NCBI GenBank assembly: GCA_963920705.1
Contig: OY987239.1
Span: 8,496,504-8,560,503 of the forward strand
Direction: 5' to 3'
DNA from: Odiellus spinosus
Lineage: Eukaryota > Arthropoda > Arachnida > Opiliones > Phalangiidae
DNA: 64,000 nucleotides
Positions 1 through 10,031 of this stretch are shown piece after piece. The translations under genes and the position numbers were made by a program. The notes under the pieces were generated by a model. That model saw only the letters and a program-made list of their open reading frames with translations. It did no database searches and was not told the origin of the DNA. Numbering within the stretch: the stretch's first letter is position 1; every line of letters begins with the position of its first letter.

Positions 1-910
1 TTCACCACACTAGTAGCAATTAAAACCAAACGGTTAATTTTAGGAAAAACTGATGTAAATTAATAGATCATACTTTTACGAGCTAAAATCTTTAACCTGT
101 GGCTCAAATAAGTGAAACGAAAGCTGGAAATTGCAATGAAAGAAAATTGTTCTACACTCGAGCGTGAAAGCTGAAATATACGTGCATAAAGTTTAGGGTT
201 TCTGATTTCAGGTTTAAAATTGTTGCTGTTGTAAGACTACAAATATGAACTTGAAGGTATAGTTTAATTTTCATTCTAAGACTAAGTCTGAGATGAGATT
301 AAAAATCGTCAGATAGAAAGGAGAAACATGGTTTATATATTACAGATAATTGTAATTGAAACTGTATTTCAGCTTTATTAAATTGTAAAATTAGCTCATG
401 GAGTTTAATAACTGGTTGCTATGGTGTCTCCGGATAACGAGCGAGATTGGCCGAAAATTCGTTAACAACGAGATGTCAAACTCCTCGATGCTTGTTAAAT
501 GTAAAGAAAAATTTAAGATTTGTAGCTTAATCAAGAGCAAAGGGTTTAGGATTTAATTAATTTAGGGGAGCTTGGTAAATAAAAATAACTTGATAAGATA
601 CTTCTGGTTATAGGGTTAGTTCTACACTCTATCCTTAGGGTGTAATAAATAAGGATCTAAGCCATTGATAATTTTTTCGCTATAACGTTTTTCGGGACCT
701 TTATTTGACTTAGACAACTCTCTGAAAATACGTTAGCTACCTAAATAATTAAATACAAATTAAAGTGAGTGTAAGGATAACCACTAACCTATTTCAATGC
801 TATTTTGTCGTCTGCTAAAAATCTGTTGGTCCTCCAGAGTCCAGACCTCCACCTTTTCAAACTGAGAGAAAGCGTCTCTGTTACTATGGCGACGGGGGCG
901 AGGGTGCCAT
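1..910. other. Non-coding AT-rich spacer
   Basis: No open frame with protein-like composition and no inverted repeat that I can delimit. Nothing recognised. Confidence 0.5.
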
Positions 911-1213
911 ATTTTCCACGCTATGACACTTTTCCACGCTATGACACTTTTCCACGCTATGACACTTTTCCACGCTATGACACTTTTCCACGCTCTGACA
1001 CTTTTCCACGCTCTGACACTTTTCCACGCTATGACACTTTTCCACGCTATGACACTTTTTTCCACGCTATGACACTTTTTTCCACGCTATGACACTTTTT
1101 TTCCACGCTATGACACTTTTTTTCCACGCTATGACACTTTTCCACGCTATGACACTTTTCCACGCTATGACACTTTTCCACGCTATGACACTTTTCCACG
1201 CTATGACACTTTT
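911..1213. repeat. 18-bp minisatellite, 16 units
   Basis: Sixteen head-to-tail copies of an 18-bp unit reading TTTTCCACGCTATGACAC. Two adjacent units carry CTCTGACAC in place of CTATGACAC. In the middle of the array the T-run at the start of the unit is longer than four, so the period there rises to 19-22 bp. Both strands are open across part of the array (a TFPRYD hexapeptide on +, SVIAWK on -) only because 18 is a multiple of three; I do not regard these as genes. Confidence 0.95.
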
Positions 1214-4200
1214 TCTAAGCCAATCAGACCAGAATCCTACTATCTAGAACCATTTTTCCTACTATTTTTTGGAAGAAACGAGTGTTGGAACAAACGAGCA
1301 TTGGGAGTAACGGTCATTGGATGTAACGAGCGTTGGATGAAATGAGCATTGGAAGTAACGATAGTCACTCTTAATAACGTACAACTGGAGTCGAAATGGA
1401 TATATTAAACTGGTCCCGTCTAAATTTTTTATGAGTTGTTATAATTAATCAGTCCCAGGGACCAGGGACCCTCTGATTTTGTATTAAAAAAAGTGGTCCA
1501 GGTAATAAACAGGACAGGTCTTATTTCGCAGACTGGTGAAAAACGTAAAGAGCTCCGTACGGAAAGAAAAATAATAGCTTCGCAAGTTTCAACAATTATT
1601 AACGCAAAACCTGTAATTCTCAAAGGCTCGGAATTAATTAGTAAATTATCCGTACATACATAATTAAATGTGGTTAAAAAATCAGGAAGCTGGACCGTAA
1701 ACTAAAAACTTTAGGCAAGAATTTGTAACTCCCCTCGACTTTCTACCTATACACTTTAGTGCTTTTTAGACCCGACTTTTGGGGTAGTTATATCCTTTTT
1801 TATAACACATGCCAATTTTTTTCTTTGCCGGGGATTCTACAGCGCGTGATCAAGGAGGTTAGATCTAGACATAGGCTTTAATTAAAGGCATGGCGGCTAA
1901 CAGATTAAGAAATAGTATTTTGGAAAAACCACTAAGTAAAGGAAAATCAGAGGTAAGCCTAATTTCATATTAATTAATCAAAATAGAAATTTACGTTGGT
2001 TTTGCTCTGTAGTCTATACAAGAGCAATCCTGCAGACGTTGAGTTTTTATGGAAGATTATTTCTAAGCCTTGGTCTTTCATATACTTTATATTATTAATG
2101 AACAAAAAATAAAGTTACTTTAATTTACATTTAAGGTTCACATCAGCGCGTTTGCGTTAGTTTTCTCTGAGCTCGTCCAATATTGTCAAAACCGAGTTAA
2201 TTCTGTTCCTGAATTGCAAACAAAGTAAGATGTTTTTTGGTCAAACCGTCTTACAAGTTACAAGGGTCTCATAGTTTTACTTTTAACCCGTCTATCATTG
2301 GAACTGTGTTAGAAGGATTGAAACAATTGGCCCTTTAAGCGAGTAGTGAATTCTTCTATTTTGTACTAAGAGTTGATTTTGATTATTACCAGATTGTCAA
2401 AATTGGGTTATCATGTTGGCGAGCGTATTACTGATGTGTTAGTTTTTCGTGAACGAAGCAGTAAGAGGGAAACCAAAATATTCCAAATCCTGCTTTTTGT
2501 TAAAATCACACTTTGGAAGGTATTTATTTGTTGTTACATATTTAACGCGAGCGCTCTTTAAAGTTTGAGAGACTCTACCTATTTTTCAAGTTTACATATT
2601 TAAAATCCCAGAGATTATCGATGATTTTATTGATTGTGTCTTAGGGTCTGTTTAGTTAAGTAGGATTAAATGCCTACTTTTAAAGCAGTCCACGTTTTGA
2701 GGATTATAGCGTATGTGTTGCAGTTTTTTTCTCTTCCTGGCGCAACACATTACCTTAAAAGTGACGCGGTCATGGTTTTTTCATTAACTTCAAATTGAAA
2801 TTGAGTATCATTTTCAGAAAGGTCTTTAACGATTTAAATTACGTATAAAATTACCGCAAGAATTAAAAATACATTTTATTATCGTCATTTTCTAAATATT
2901 TAAAAAAACAATTCTCCGCAATACTATGTCATCACTATGCTTGTGTTGCTATATCAGAGTCTATAGTTTATTCTGGCAAATGAGAAGATCGCTTTCGCTC
3001 GGCCTTTTTCGTGAAAGTACTTAATCCAGAATGAAGTACCTTTCATATGAAAATTGTACAGTCAAAGCTAGGCTGCATGCGTAAGGGAAGAGCATTTTAA
3101 AGGAGTAAGTTTCAGGACCTTTAATTATGTTCCAGTTAATAAACTACATCATTTAACTGCATAAAAATAAAAGTTGATATTTTTCTTTGGTTTTTGCTAG
3201 CATAGTTTCAGAAAAACATAAAATAGGGCTCCCACCAGGTCCCTAATATACCTAAAACCCCGTACTTTTTTTTTGAGGTCCCTAAACCACTATAAAATCC
3301 TGATTTGGTCCCTAAATCACCATAAAATCGTGATTTTTGGTCCCAAAATCACCAAATTTCTAGTAAATTTGGTTAAAAGCACCGTCGTCCTATAATATTG
3401 AACCCAAATTTTATGCTAAGTCGAAAAACTGACAGCGAGAAAAACTGAGTCAGTATGATATACTGTAATATCACGAAAAAATGTGATAAAATTAAAGTCA
3501 GATTTGTGATAAAATGCTTTTACATAAAAAACCTTTAAAAGTCATTTTGTGAAAATTATAGATCTCATTTCTTCTTAAATTGGTTTCTATTTGTTCCCTA
3601 GCCCTGATAAAATCAAGTTTTTATTTACCTTTTAATCTAAAATGATTTCTAGCCTGATTTAAACAATGAGAAATCAATTGAAAAACACTTGTTGTCAGGT
3701 TGCATTCTCCCAGAGAACCTATCATGCTTTTAAATGCTTATGATTCCGAGATTGACCTATAAAAACCTATAATTTGTGCAGTAGAAGCTTGTTATAATGA
3801 AATTGTGGGGGGAAGAACCATACCTCTTATTTCTATTTTTTGCTACGCTTTGGCTATGCAGACGATAGAGCGGGAATTCGAAAATTTTCATTTAAAGACA
3901 TTTTGTTATAATGAGATGTTTATTTTCCTATAATGCCTATATTTTTGGTAGGTTGGTTAAATTACCCTAAGAAAGCTAAAAAAAAAATTACAAAATTGTT
4001 ATTATATTTCAAATGCACGGCCTTTTGTAAAAAATAACGCCTTGATGAAGTTTCTATTATTACTCTATTTGATTCAACTCAAGCTTACTCATTCAATTGC
4101 GAATGCACTAAGCAAAGTTACTTCTCCTCTATTACTCCAGCTTAGGTATCTTTTATTTTTAAATAATTGAAAAAAGCCCCTGGGGGTGTCGCCTCATTTT

Positions 4201-4281
4201 AATCGCTGCTCGCGCCACTAAAAAGCCACTTGACTAGAAAGTAAAATAGAAGTCACAATTGACGAGAGCAGAAATTAGTCA
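1214..4281. other. Gene-free spacer with transposon debris
   Basis: No convincing coding frame on either strand. From about 3226 to 3400 there is a run of 'cctaaaacc/ataaaatc' sequence starting AGGGCTCCCACC, reminiscent of the CAGGGCTCCC element at 58.1-59.5 kb but without a matching right end. A truncated TTAA-type MITE lies at 3640-3717. Confidence 0.5.
3640..3717 (-). mobile_element. Truncated MITE, TTAA family (AGGGAGAATGCAACC termini)
   Basis: Right-end fragment ending in AGGTTGCATTCTCCC, matching the terminus of the full-length copy at 7765-8195. The final CTTTAA is replaced by unrelated sequence, so the copy is broken at its tip. Confidence 0.6.
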
Positions 4282-4438
4282 CCCTTACTCAAAAAAGTTA
4301 GTCTGATTCCGAAGAGGTCCTCAAGAACACTACTAAAGTCTTGAGGAAGTCTTTAAGACTTGACATAATGGAAGTCTTCCTCAAGACCTCTTAAGACTAC
4401 ATAAGACACCCGAAAGACTTCCCCAAGACCTCTTAAGG
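4282..4438 (-). mobile_element. MITE, CCCTTACC family, right end truncated
   Basis: Begins CCCTTACTCAAAAAAGTTAG, then GAAGAGGTCCTCAAGAACAC and the family's AAGACTTCCCCAAGACC motifs. The right terminus (ACTTTTTTCGGTAAGGG in other copies) is missing. It sits about 0.25 kb upstream of the THAP gene. Confidence 0.85.
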
Positions 4439-4644
4439 GCAGTTTGCGTGTGTACTTTAAGGTTTCATCCATCGCATTGTTTATATGTGTTATGGTAGAG
4501 CCAAACTATTAGAAAGACATATATTTGAATCTATTCAGTCATTATAAATGATGTATTATGAGATTTTTAATTGAGGCCAAACTATTTAATGCATCATTCA
4601 AATAAATGACCCTGTATTGATTCCAAATATTTGTCTTTTTCCAG

Positions 4645-4686
4645 TTTTGAGGCCTGACATTGAAAAACTTTGTTGCAAATAATACG
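4645..4686 (+). promoter_or_regulatory. Putative 5' UTR after a splice acceptor
   Basis: A pyrimidine-rich stretch ending TTTTTCCAG at 4644 lies 42 nt upstream of the THAP start codon. It looks like a 3' splice site, so the messenger probably has an upstream leader exon or a trans-spliced leader. I could not identify the donor. Confidence 0.4.
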
Positions 4687-7425
4687 ATGGGTCGAAGATG
4701 CTGCGTACCTGGATGTTTCAATGCCACGAGAACTCCAGCATCCTCAGAAATACAATTTTATGATTTTCCAACTAAACCAGATCAGCGTAGAATTTGGATC
4801 GCTAACATGGGATGCTCACAGTTTAAGCTTTTTCCCTTTCAAAAAAAGGCTACAGTATGTTCTGTTCATTTCGCAGATGATGCCTTCGCTGGTTTTCGTG
4901 AAAATAACAAATTGCAACTTAAACTTAACGCTGTTCCAACCTTATTTCCGTTGCTAGCCATTGAACGTAAAGAACCGTGTGTAAATTTTGGACAGAAAAT
5001 GTTAAGTCACGCGGAGTTGCAAGCTATTATTGATGGTCAGCGTTTGCGAGAAGTAAAAAATAATTCATGCAAAAAACTGAACGATGTTTCTGAAATATTT
5101 GATAATGTTGAAAGCAAAAAGTCCAACTTGTCTGACAGTAATGCTCGTTTGAGAACTTATAGTAAGGTGTCATCTGAGCCCCAAACATCGCGTACAGAAT
5201 CTGGTAGCACACCGGAAGTTTTTGCTTGTTTGCAGGAAGCTTCAAATGCACCTGAGAAATACGCATGTTTGCAAAATGTTTTTATAGAGGAGACTGAGCG
5301 TGAAATGTTAAATAACATTAGTTCCGAAGCTCAAAATGAATCTATGCAAAATGATAATAACACTGTTTCTCAAGGAAATGGCAGTGCTTCGAAGGCTGGC
5401 GAAAATTCCAGCGACAATGGTGATGAAATGATAGACATTAACGAATATTTGCAATGCACGTTTCACGAAAGCCAAGCTGAGTTAAAAATGGAGTGTCTTC
5501 AAGATTCCGAAAACTCTGTAAAGGTTTACAATGAAATTGCTAACATAAATCAATACTTGCATAGCGAGTTGAGTAAAAACTGTCAGAGTGTTCAGGAAAT
5601 TGAAGCCCAAAATGAAAATGACGCGCCTGAAAGCTTTTCCTGCTTTCAAACAAATTTTAACGAAGTTCAGTCTATTAGCGAAGTTCATCTGGACGAGTTT
5701 TCGTTAATACAAAACTCTCTTTGCGAAGATAAATTGCCCCAAATATTAAGTTCAAATACAAGCGATGCAAAAACTATGCAACGACCTACAGCGAATATAC
5801 GTCTTCCTACTAAGCAAATTGGTCCTCGGACTGGAAAGATTTTGTCAAAGAAACAAATTGAAAATATGCGAACAAAAATTACATGGGCTATGAATAAAAC
5901 GCAACAAACTAATAATAAAATTGAAACATCGCTCGGAAAAAGTATGCGTCTTAATCAAAAAAAAGTTCGACCAGTTGAAAAATATCAGTGTATGCTAACG
6001 TCAGGCCTTGTTAGTAAAATCAAACTTAGCCCAGAATACGAACCGGTTCCTAGCACAAGTACAGCAATCCAAGTCGACAGGAATACCTACCCTAGTTCGT
6101 CCTCAGATAGTGATTTGGATGAAGAAAAATGCAACAATAATCCCGCACAATACAAATGCTTACAAAACGAGAAAGATGAAATATTTTTGTCTCGTCCATA
6201 TAAGGATAAATTTAAAAACATACCTAGTACAAGTTCAGTTATGGGAAACATATCTAGTACAAGTTCAGATATGGAAAACATACCTAGTACAAGTTCTGTT
6301 ATGGAAAACATACCTAGTACGAGTGCAGTTATTGAAAACATACCCGTTTATGACAGCTCCCAAGTTTTTTCTATGGAAAAAACTTTCAATAATGATGATT
6401 CAAACCTGAATGACAGATCACCGAGAGATACTACCAAATATTCGCAGTCTTTTGATTCTGATTTAGAGATTGAACAAAAATTAACCTTTGAACCGTTGCA
6501 AAGTTTGCCGACCCTAGAAGATGGACCATCGCATTTACGTTTCTATAAACCGCATGATATAATTCGTTACACTGGTTTTGCGTCTTTCAATCACTTGAAA
6601 GCTTTCTATAATCTACTAATACCAGAAGCGGAAGATCTTAAAGCCAAAGATTATGATCTCAGCGATGACGAATCGGAACAGTCTAAATTGGAATCAAAAA
6701 CGTTATCACATGTCGAAGAACTTATTATTGTAATGACTCGTTTACGATTGAATTTAGACGAAAATGTTCTAGCTGATATGTATAAAATTAGTCATAAATA
6801 CGTGGTTAAAGTTCTGTTAACGTGGATTCCACTCTTAGCCACGAAGTTAGAATATCTTCCTATATTTCCAAGTAGAAACGAAGTTGATCGTACTACTCCC
6901 GCAATAATTTTACAAACTTTCCCCCATCTTAGACTTCTAGTTAATTGTGTTGAATTTTTAGTGGAGGTTTCTAATAATTTAACTAGACTCCCTATGAAGC
7001 CGAAAAAGACTTGTAAAGCTGTTATCGCAATCTCCCCCATAAGTCGCGTTGTCTATTTTTCAAGGGTGGTTTCTGGTGATATTTCTGAAGATCAGTTAGT
7101 TACGGAGAGTGGGCTTCTTGATAAATTAGATGAAGGAGATTTGATTTTATCAGGAAGTAATTTGAAGTTAGTTAAGGAACTTGATGCGCGCAATATCACT
7201 CTAACTGTGCCTGATTTTTTAAGCACCCCCGACCATTTAGCGCCTATGGTTGATAAGCTTGATGTTGATGAAATTATGAGGTTGCATTTAAAAAAATCTC
7301 TTAAGAAAATGGGTGAGTTCAAGATTTTTAGTAGTGAAACTGCTATACCGTGTACTCTGACCCCAATCGTCGATGATATGTTTATCGTGTGTTGCCATTT
7401 GGCAAATTTCACCCATTCTTCATAG
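4687..7425 (+). CDS. THAP zinc-finger protein with inactive DDE-type transposase domain
   Basis: Single-exon 912-aa protein. The start is the ATG opening MGRRCCVPGC, the usual beginning of a THAP domain; the frame is open 27 nt further upstream but has no ATG there. Residues 1-85 form a C2CH THAP DNA-binding domain (Cys5/Cys10, then CSVHF and the closing AVPTLFP). Residues 90-640 are acidic, Ser/Asn-rich and low complexity, with an imperfect 11-residue repeat (ENIPSTSSVM) and scattered C-L-Q motifs. Residues about 680-735 resemble the helix-turn-helix preceding DDE_Tnp_4 domains, and 745-905 align with DDE_Tnp_4 (THAP-carrying Harbinger/IS4-like transposases: GISP, SGLLD, VPDFL-like signposts). 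By alignment to the family pattern the three catalytic acids are Asn753, Gly823 and Lys869. No flanking inverted repeats were found. I infer a domesticated DNA-binding protein. Polyadenylation signal AATAAA at 7502. Confidence 0.88.
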   Translation: MGRRCCVPGCFNATRTPASSEIQFYDFPTKPDQRRIWIANMGCSQFKLFPFQKKATVCSVHFADDAFAGFRENNKLQLKLNAVPTLFPLLAIERKEPCVNFGQKMLSHAELQAIIDGQRLREVKNNSCKKLNDVSEIFDNVESKKSNLSDSNARLRTYSKVSSEPQTSRTESGSTPEVFACLQEASNAPEKYACLQNVFIEETEREMLNNISSEAQNESMQNDNNTVSQGNGSASKAGENSSDNGDEMIDINEYLQCTFHESQAELKMECLQDSENSVKVYNEIANINQYLHSELSKNCQSVQEIEAQNENDAPESFSCFQTNFNEVQSISEVHLDEFSLIQNSLCEDKLPQILSSNTSDAKTMQRPTANIRLPTKQIGPRTGKILSKKQIENMRTKITWAMNKTQQTNNKIETSLGKSMRLNQKKVRPVEKYQCMLTSGLVSKIKLSPEYEPVPSTSTAIQVDRNTYPSSSSDSDLDEEKCNNNPAQYKCLQNEKDEIFLSRPYKDKFKNIPSTSSVMGNISSTSSDMENIPSTSSVMENIPSTSAVIENIPVYDSSQVFSMEKTFNNDDSNLNDRSPRDTTKYSQSFDSDLEIEQKLTFEPLQSLPTLEDGPSHLRFYKPHDIIRYTGFASFNHLKAFYNLLIPEAEDLKAKDYDLSDDESEQSKLESKTLSHVEELIIVMTRLRLNLDENVLADMYKISHKYVVKVLLTWIPLLATKLEYLPIFPSRNEVDRTTPAIILQTFPHLRLLVNCVEFLVEVSNNLTRLPMKPKKTCKAVIAISPISRVVYFSRVVSGDISEDQLVTESGLLDKLDEGDLILSGSNLKLVKELDARNITLTVPDFLSTPDHLAPMVDKLDVDEIMRLHLKKSLKKMGEFKIFSSETAIPCTLTPIVDDMFIVCCHLANFTHSS
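6217..6351 (+). repeat. 33-bp coding minisatellite inside the THAP gene
   Basis: About four imperfect 33-bp units, each encoding a variant of ENIPSTSSVM plus one residue (some units read ISSTSSDM or STSAVI). The period is a multiple of three, so the frame is kept. Confidence 0.85.
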
Positions 7426-7501
7426 CTAATGTAATATGGATAACGTTTTATGTCATTCTGGGTTACGGTGTCAGTATTGTCATACTACCATTTAAAGGTT
7501 A

Positions 7502-7507
7502 AATAAA
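7502..7507 (+). terminator. Polyadenylation signal AATAAA of the THAP gene
   Basis: AATAAA 77 nt after the stop codon, followed by a T/G-rich stretch (GTGTTGTGTTTTT). Confidence 0.6.
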
Positions 7508-7764
7508 TCTTAAATTTATTAAACAAGTGTTGTGTTTTTAAAAATATATTGCGTCTCATCGCTGTTTTCCTTCCCCAATCTTGTTCAATTTAATGATTAA
7601 GGAGACTGAATCTAGACATAAAGTGTTTTTTTTTTTTTAATTCTGTTACCAAAAATGAGACTTCTTCGAGTAGTAAAACATTATAAGAGAATCTGAATAA
7701 TGCGTAAAATCAGAAATATTTCGATTTTGTCAATTAAATTTACAACCAGTCACAATGTCCTTAA

Positions 7765-8195
7765 AGGGAGAATGCAACCTAATTACAAGTGATTTTTTTA
7801 TCGATTCCTTATCTTTTAAATAGGCCTAATCCACCGATAAAAAGTTTACAATGCAAATATTAGACTAGAAATAAATTTAAAACTTAGCCAGAAAATAGGC
7901 TTAGCGGGATTCATGGAGATCCTGAATTGCGTCCGTGTAAGGTCTAGCGACCAATGAGCAAAGGCCGGTCGTTCACGCGAGATCTCCACGAGACTTACGT
8001 CACGTGCGATTGGTCGCTAGACCTTACACGCGAGGAAATCAGGAGCTCCATGAATCCCACTAAGCCTATTTTCAGGGCAAGTTTTAAATTTATTTCTAGT
8101 TTAAAATTTGTTTGTAAATTTTTTCGCTAGTGGATTAGGCCTATTTAAACAATGAATCGATAAAAAATCACTTGTTGTTAGGTTGCATCCTCCCT
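7765..8195. mobile_element. Full-length 431-bp foldback MITE with TTAA target duplication
   Basis: Flanked on both sides by TTAA (7761-7764 and 8196-8199). Termini are AGGGAGAATGCAACCT and AGGTTGCATCCTCCCT. The two arms are inverted copies over most of their length: shared pieces include ATCGATTCCTTAT-like, TAGGCCTAATCCACC, AAATTTATTTCTAG and a GGTCTAGCGACCAATG block. Almost the whole element could fold into a hairpin. TTAA targeting suggests a piggyBac or Kolobok-type transposase as mobilizer. Confidence 0.92.
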
Positions 8196-8385
8196 TTAAC
8201 AAATGTCTATATGTTTGATTTTCACGCACATTATCCAGTTTGATTTTCACCCTCTTAATTGAGTGTTGTTTTATTTTCACACGCTCTTAAGTCGTGCTGT
8301 TGTTTGATTTTCATTCGCAATAGAGTGATAACTTTCTGAATATATATGTAAAAACTTAGTAGTATTAAAAAAATTATAAAACATT

Positions 8386-8503
8386 CCCTTACCAAAAAAA
8401 AGTTTGTCTTAAGAGGTCTTGGGAAAGTCTTAAAGGGTTCCCCAAGACCTTTTTAGTGTTCTTGAAGACCTCTTCACATAAGACTAACTTTTTTCGGTAA
8501 GGG
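8386..8503 (+). mobile_element. MITE, CCCTTACC family, complete short copy (TSD TT)
   Basis: Termini CCCTTACCAAAAAAAAGTT and AACTTTTTTCGGTAAGGG, flanked by TT on both sides. At 118 bp it is among the shortest copies in the window because it has only one internal AAGAGGTCTTGGGGAAGTCTT block. Confidence 0.9.
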
Positions 8504-9295
8504 TTACTGTAGAATAGGCCAAGGCAGCTCTTTTAATCAATGGTTATGTCACTCAATGTGCAATGTTAAGCAGATTGACTCGAAAAGCCAAACAGGTACT
8601 TGACAAGTTGACATGTAGTGTAAAAACTGTTTTAAATCCCACCAATGACCAATTTCTTTAGATTGTTCTTGGCTCTCTGTAGACGGTAGTTGCTAGTGTA
8701 AATATATCATATTCTTGATCAAATTGATTTGATTTAAAGGCCTATGTATAAGCCCTTTTTGAAATGTATTGCAAGCATCATTCGCAAGCTTATCAATGTC
8801 AATATCAAACATCACACACTCAAATAATCAGCAAGATGCAATTAATGCTCCAGAATGAACTTTACTTTCTAGCCGAAAAACTTATTTACTTAGGAAATTA
8901 CCAACCTATGTCATAAATTATTAGTGTGAATCATTTTCAAGAGATTATTTCTTGAGCCAAGGGTTACCTTACGTTATCCACATGTTACTTGAAAAGTAGA
9001 TAGTTCTCTCTATAATAAACTCTTGCATCATTGTAGAATTGTATTTATTTAAAATTTTAAAGAAATGGTACCTGACTCAATTCGGGCTTTGTCAAATTGA
9101 TCTCACACAAATTTGAGAACAAAATACGAGGCTGTTGTTACATACACATGACGTCAGTTTTACTTTTCATATCATCGAATAGCGAAAGAAATAGGCTTAC
9201 CCGATGAGGAAGACTTATTTGGTCAAAATTGTCCAAATTCAGCCAGATGTGGATCAAATTTTAAAATGCACTTGGTCCACTTAATTTTGTTGAAT

Positions 9296-9590
9296 CATAA
9301 GCCTATGAATTCACCTGTAAGTTACAAACTAGGGTCGTTTTAGCGTTAAGCTAATGACTGGTCAATCTTACGACTCAAATCCATCTAGTGGTGGTAGCTT
9401 GAAATTCTCCCAATGCGTGCTAGGACATCCTGTTTCCTGTCAAGAGGAATGAGGTGTGGTAGGGAGACTTAACTAGGTTTTTCCACGAGGTGGCATAGGG
9501 CTTCAAATTTCTCTCTCTCCTGTATAGTGCTGAATACGAAAGGATCTATGGTGAACTAAAACTTACGAGTGAAGAATTAATAGGCTTATG
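9296..9590. mobile_element. Nested 295-bp TIR element (CATAAGCCTATGAATTC ends)
   Basis: Starts CATAAGCCTATGAATTCACC and ends GAAGAATTAATAGGCTTATG, inverted copies of each other. Flanks GTTGAAT (left) and GTTAAAT (right) may be a degenerate 7-8 bp target duplication, hAT-like. A second, inverted copy lies at 44487-44690. Confidence 0.75.
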
Positions 9591-9677
9591 GTTAAATTCA
9601 TGATATTCAATTTAGTAAAATTCTGTTGGAATTTTCCTATTTGGACCATTTTTGGCCAAATTAGATAAGTTTACCTC

Positions 9678-9847
9678 CCCTTATGGAAAAAAGTTGGTCT
9701 GATCTGAAGAGGTCCTTGGGGAAGTCTTTAAGACTTCCCCAAGTCTTCTTGACATAATGGAAGACTTCCCCAAGACCTCTTAAGACTACATAAGACACCC
9801 GCAACACTTCCCCAAGACCTCTTAAGACTAACATTTTTTGATGAGGG
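9678..9847 (-). mobile_element. MITE, CCCTTACC family, complete (TSD TC)
   Basis: Begins CCCTTATGGAAAAAAGTTGG and ends with ACTAACATTTTTTGATGAGGG; TC lies on both sides. It is inserted inside the larger element at 9063-10031, so it is the younger of the two. Confidence 0.9.
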
Positions 9848-10031
9848 TCTCATTGGGAAAAGGCGATTTCTTTGGTTATTTTATGGGAGCACATTGATAT
9901 GAAAAGTAAAAACTGACGTCACTGTATAAAAACAGTCTCTGGAAAATATTTCAATTTGTTGCGATTAAATTCGCCAGCTTGGCGCAAGATCAATTTGACA
10001 AGGTCTAAAATGAGTCTGGTTGTATGTCTAC

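Larger units (their letters stand above)
9063..10031. mobile_element. TIR element, family ending CCTGACTCRATTCGGRC, carrying nested insertions
   Basis: The left end reads CCTGACTCAATTCGGGCTTT followed by TCAAATTGATCT; the right end reads GATCAATTTGACAAGGTC then AATGAGTCTGGTTGTATG, its inverted counterpart. It has been split by two later insertions, at 9296-9590 and 9678-9847. Similar ends flank intervals at 15.6, 42.6, 57.8 and 61.2 kb. Confidence 0.7.

Noticed and set aside
805-1092. Plus-strand frame encoding a TFPRYD hexapeptide repeat, and its minus-strand counterpart
   Set aside because: Both are by-products of an 18-bp DNA repeat (period divisible by three); no homology, and the T-run length changes break the frame.
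4660-4686. Nine-codon upstream extension of the THAP frame
   Set aside because: No ATG; THAP domains normally start a few residues after the initiator, which fits 4687.
5027-7412. Minus-strand open frames across the THAP gene, and similar ones across the genes at 36.5-42.6 kb
   Set aside because: Antisense shadows of strongly coding exons, without domains or splice context.
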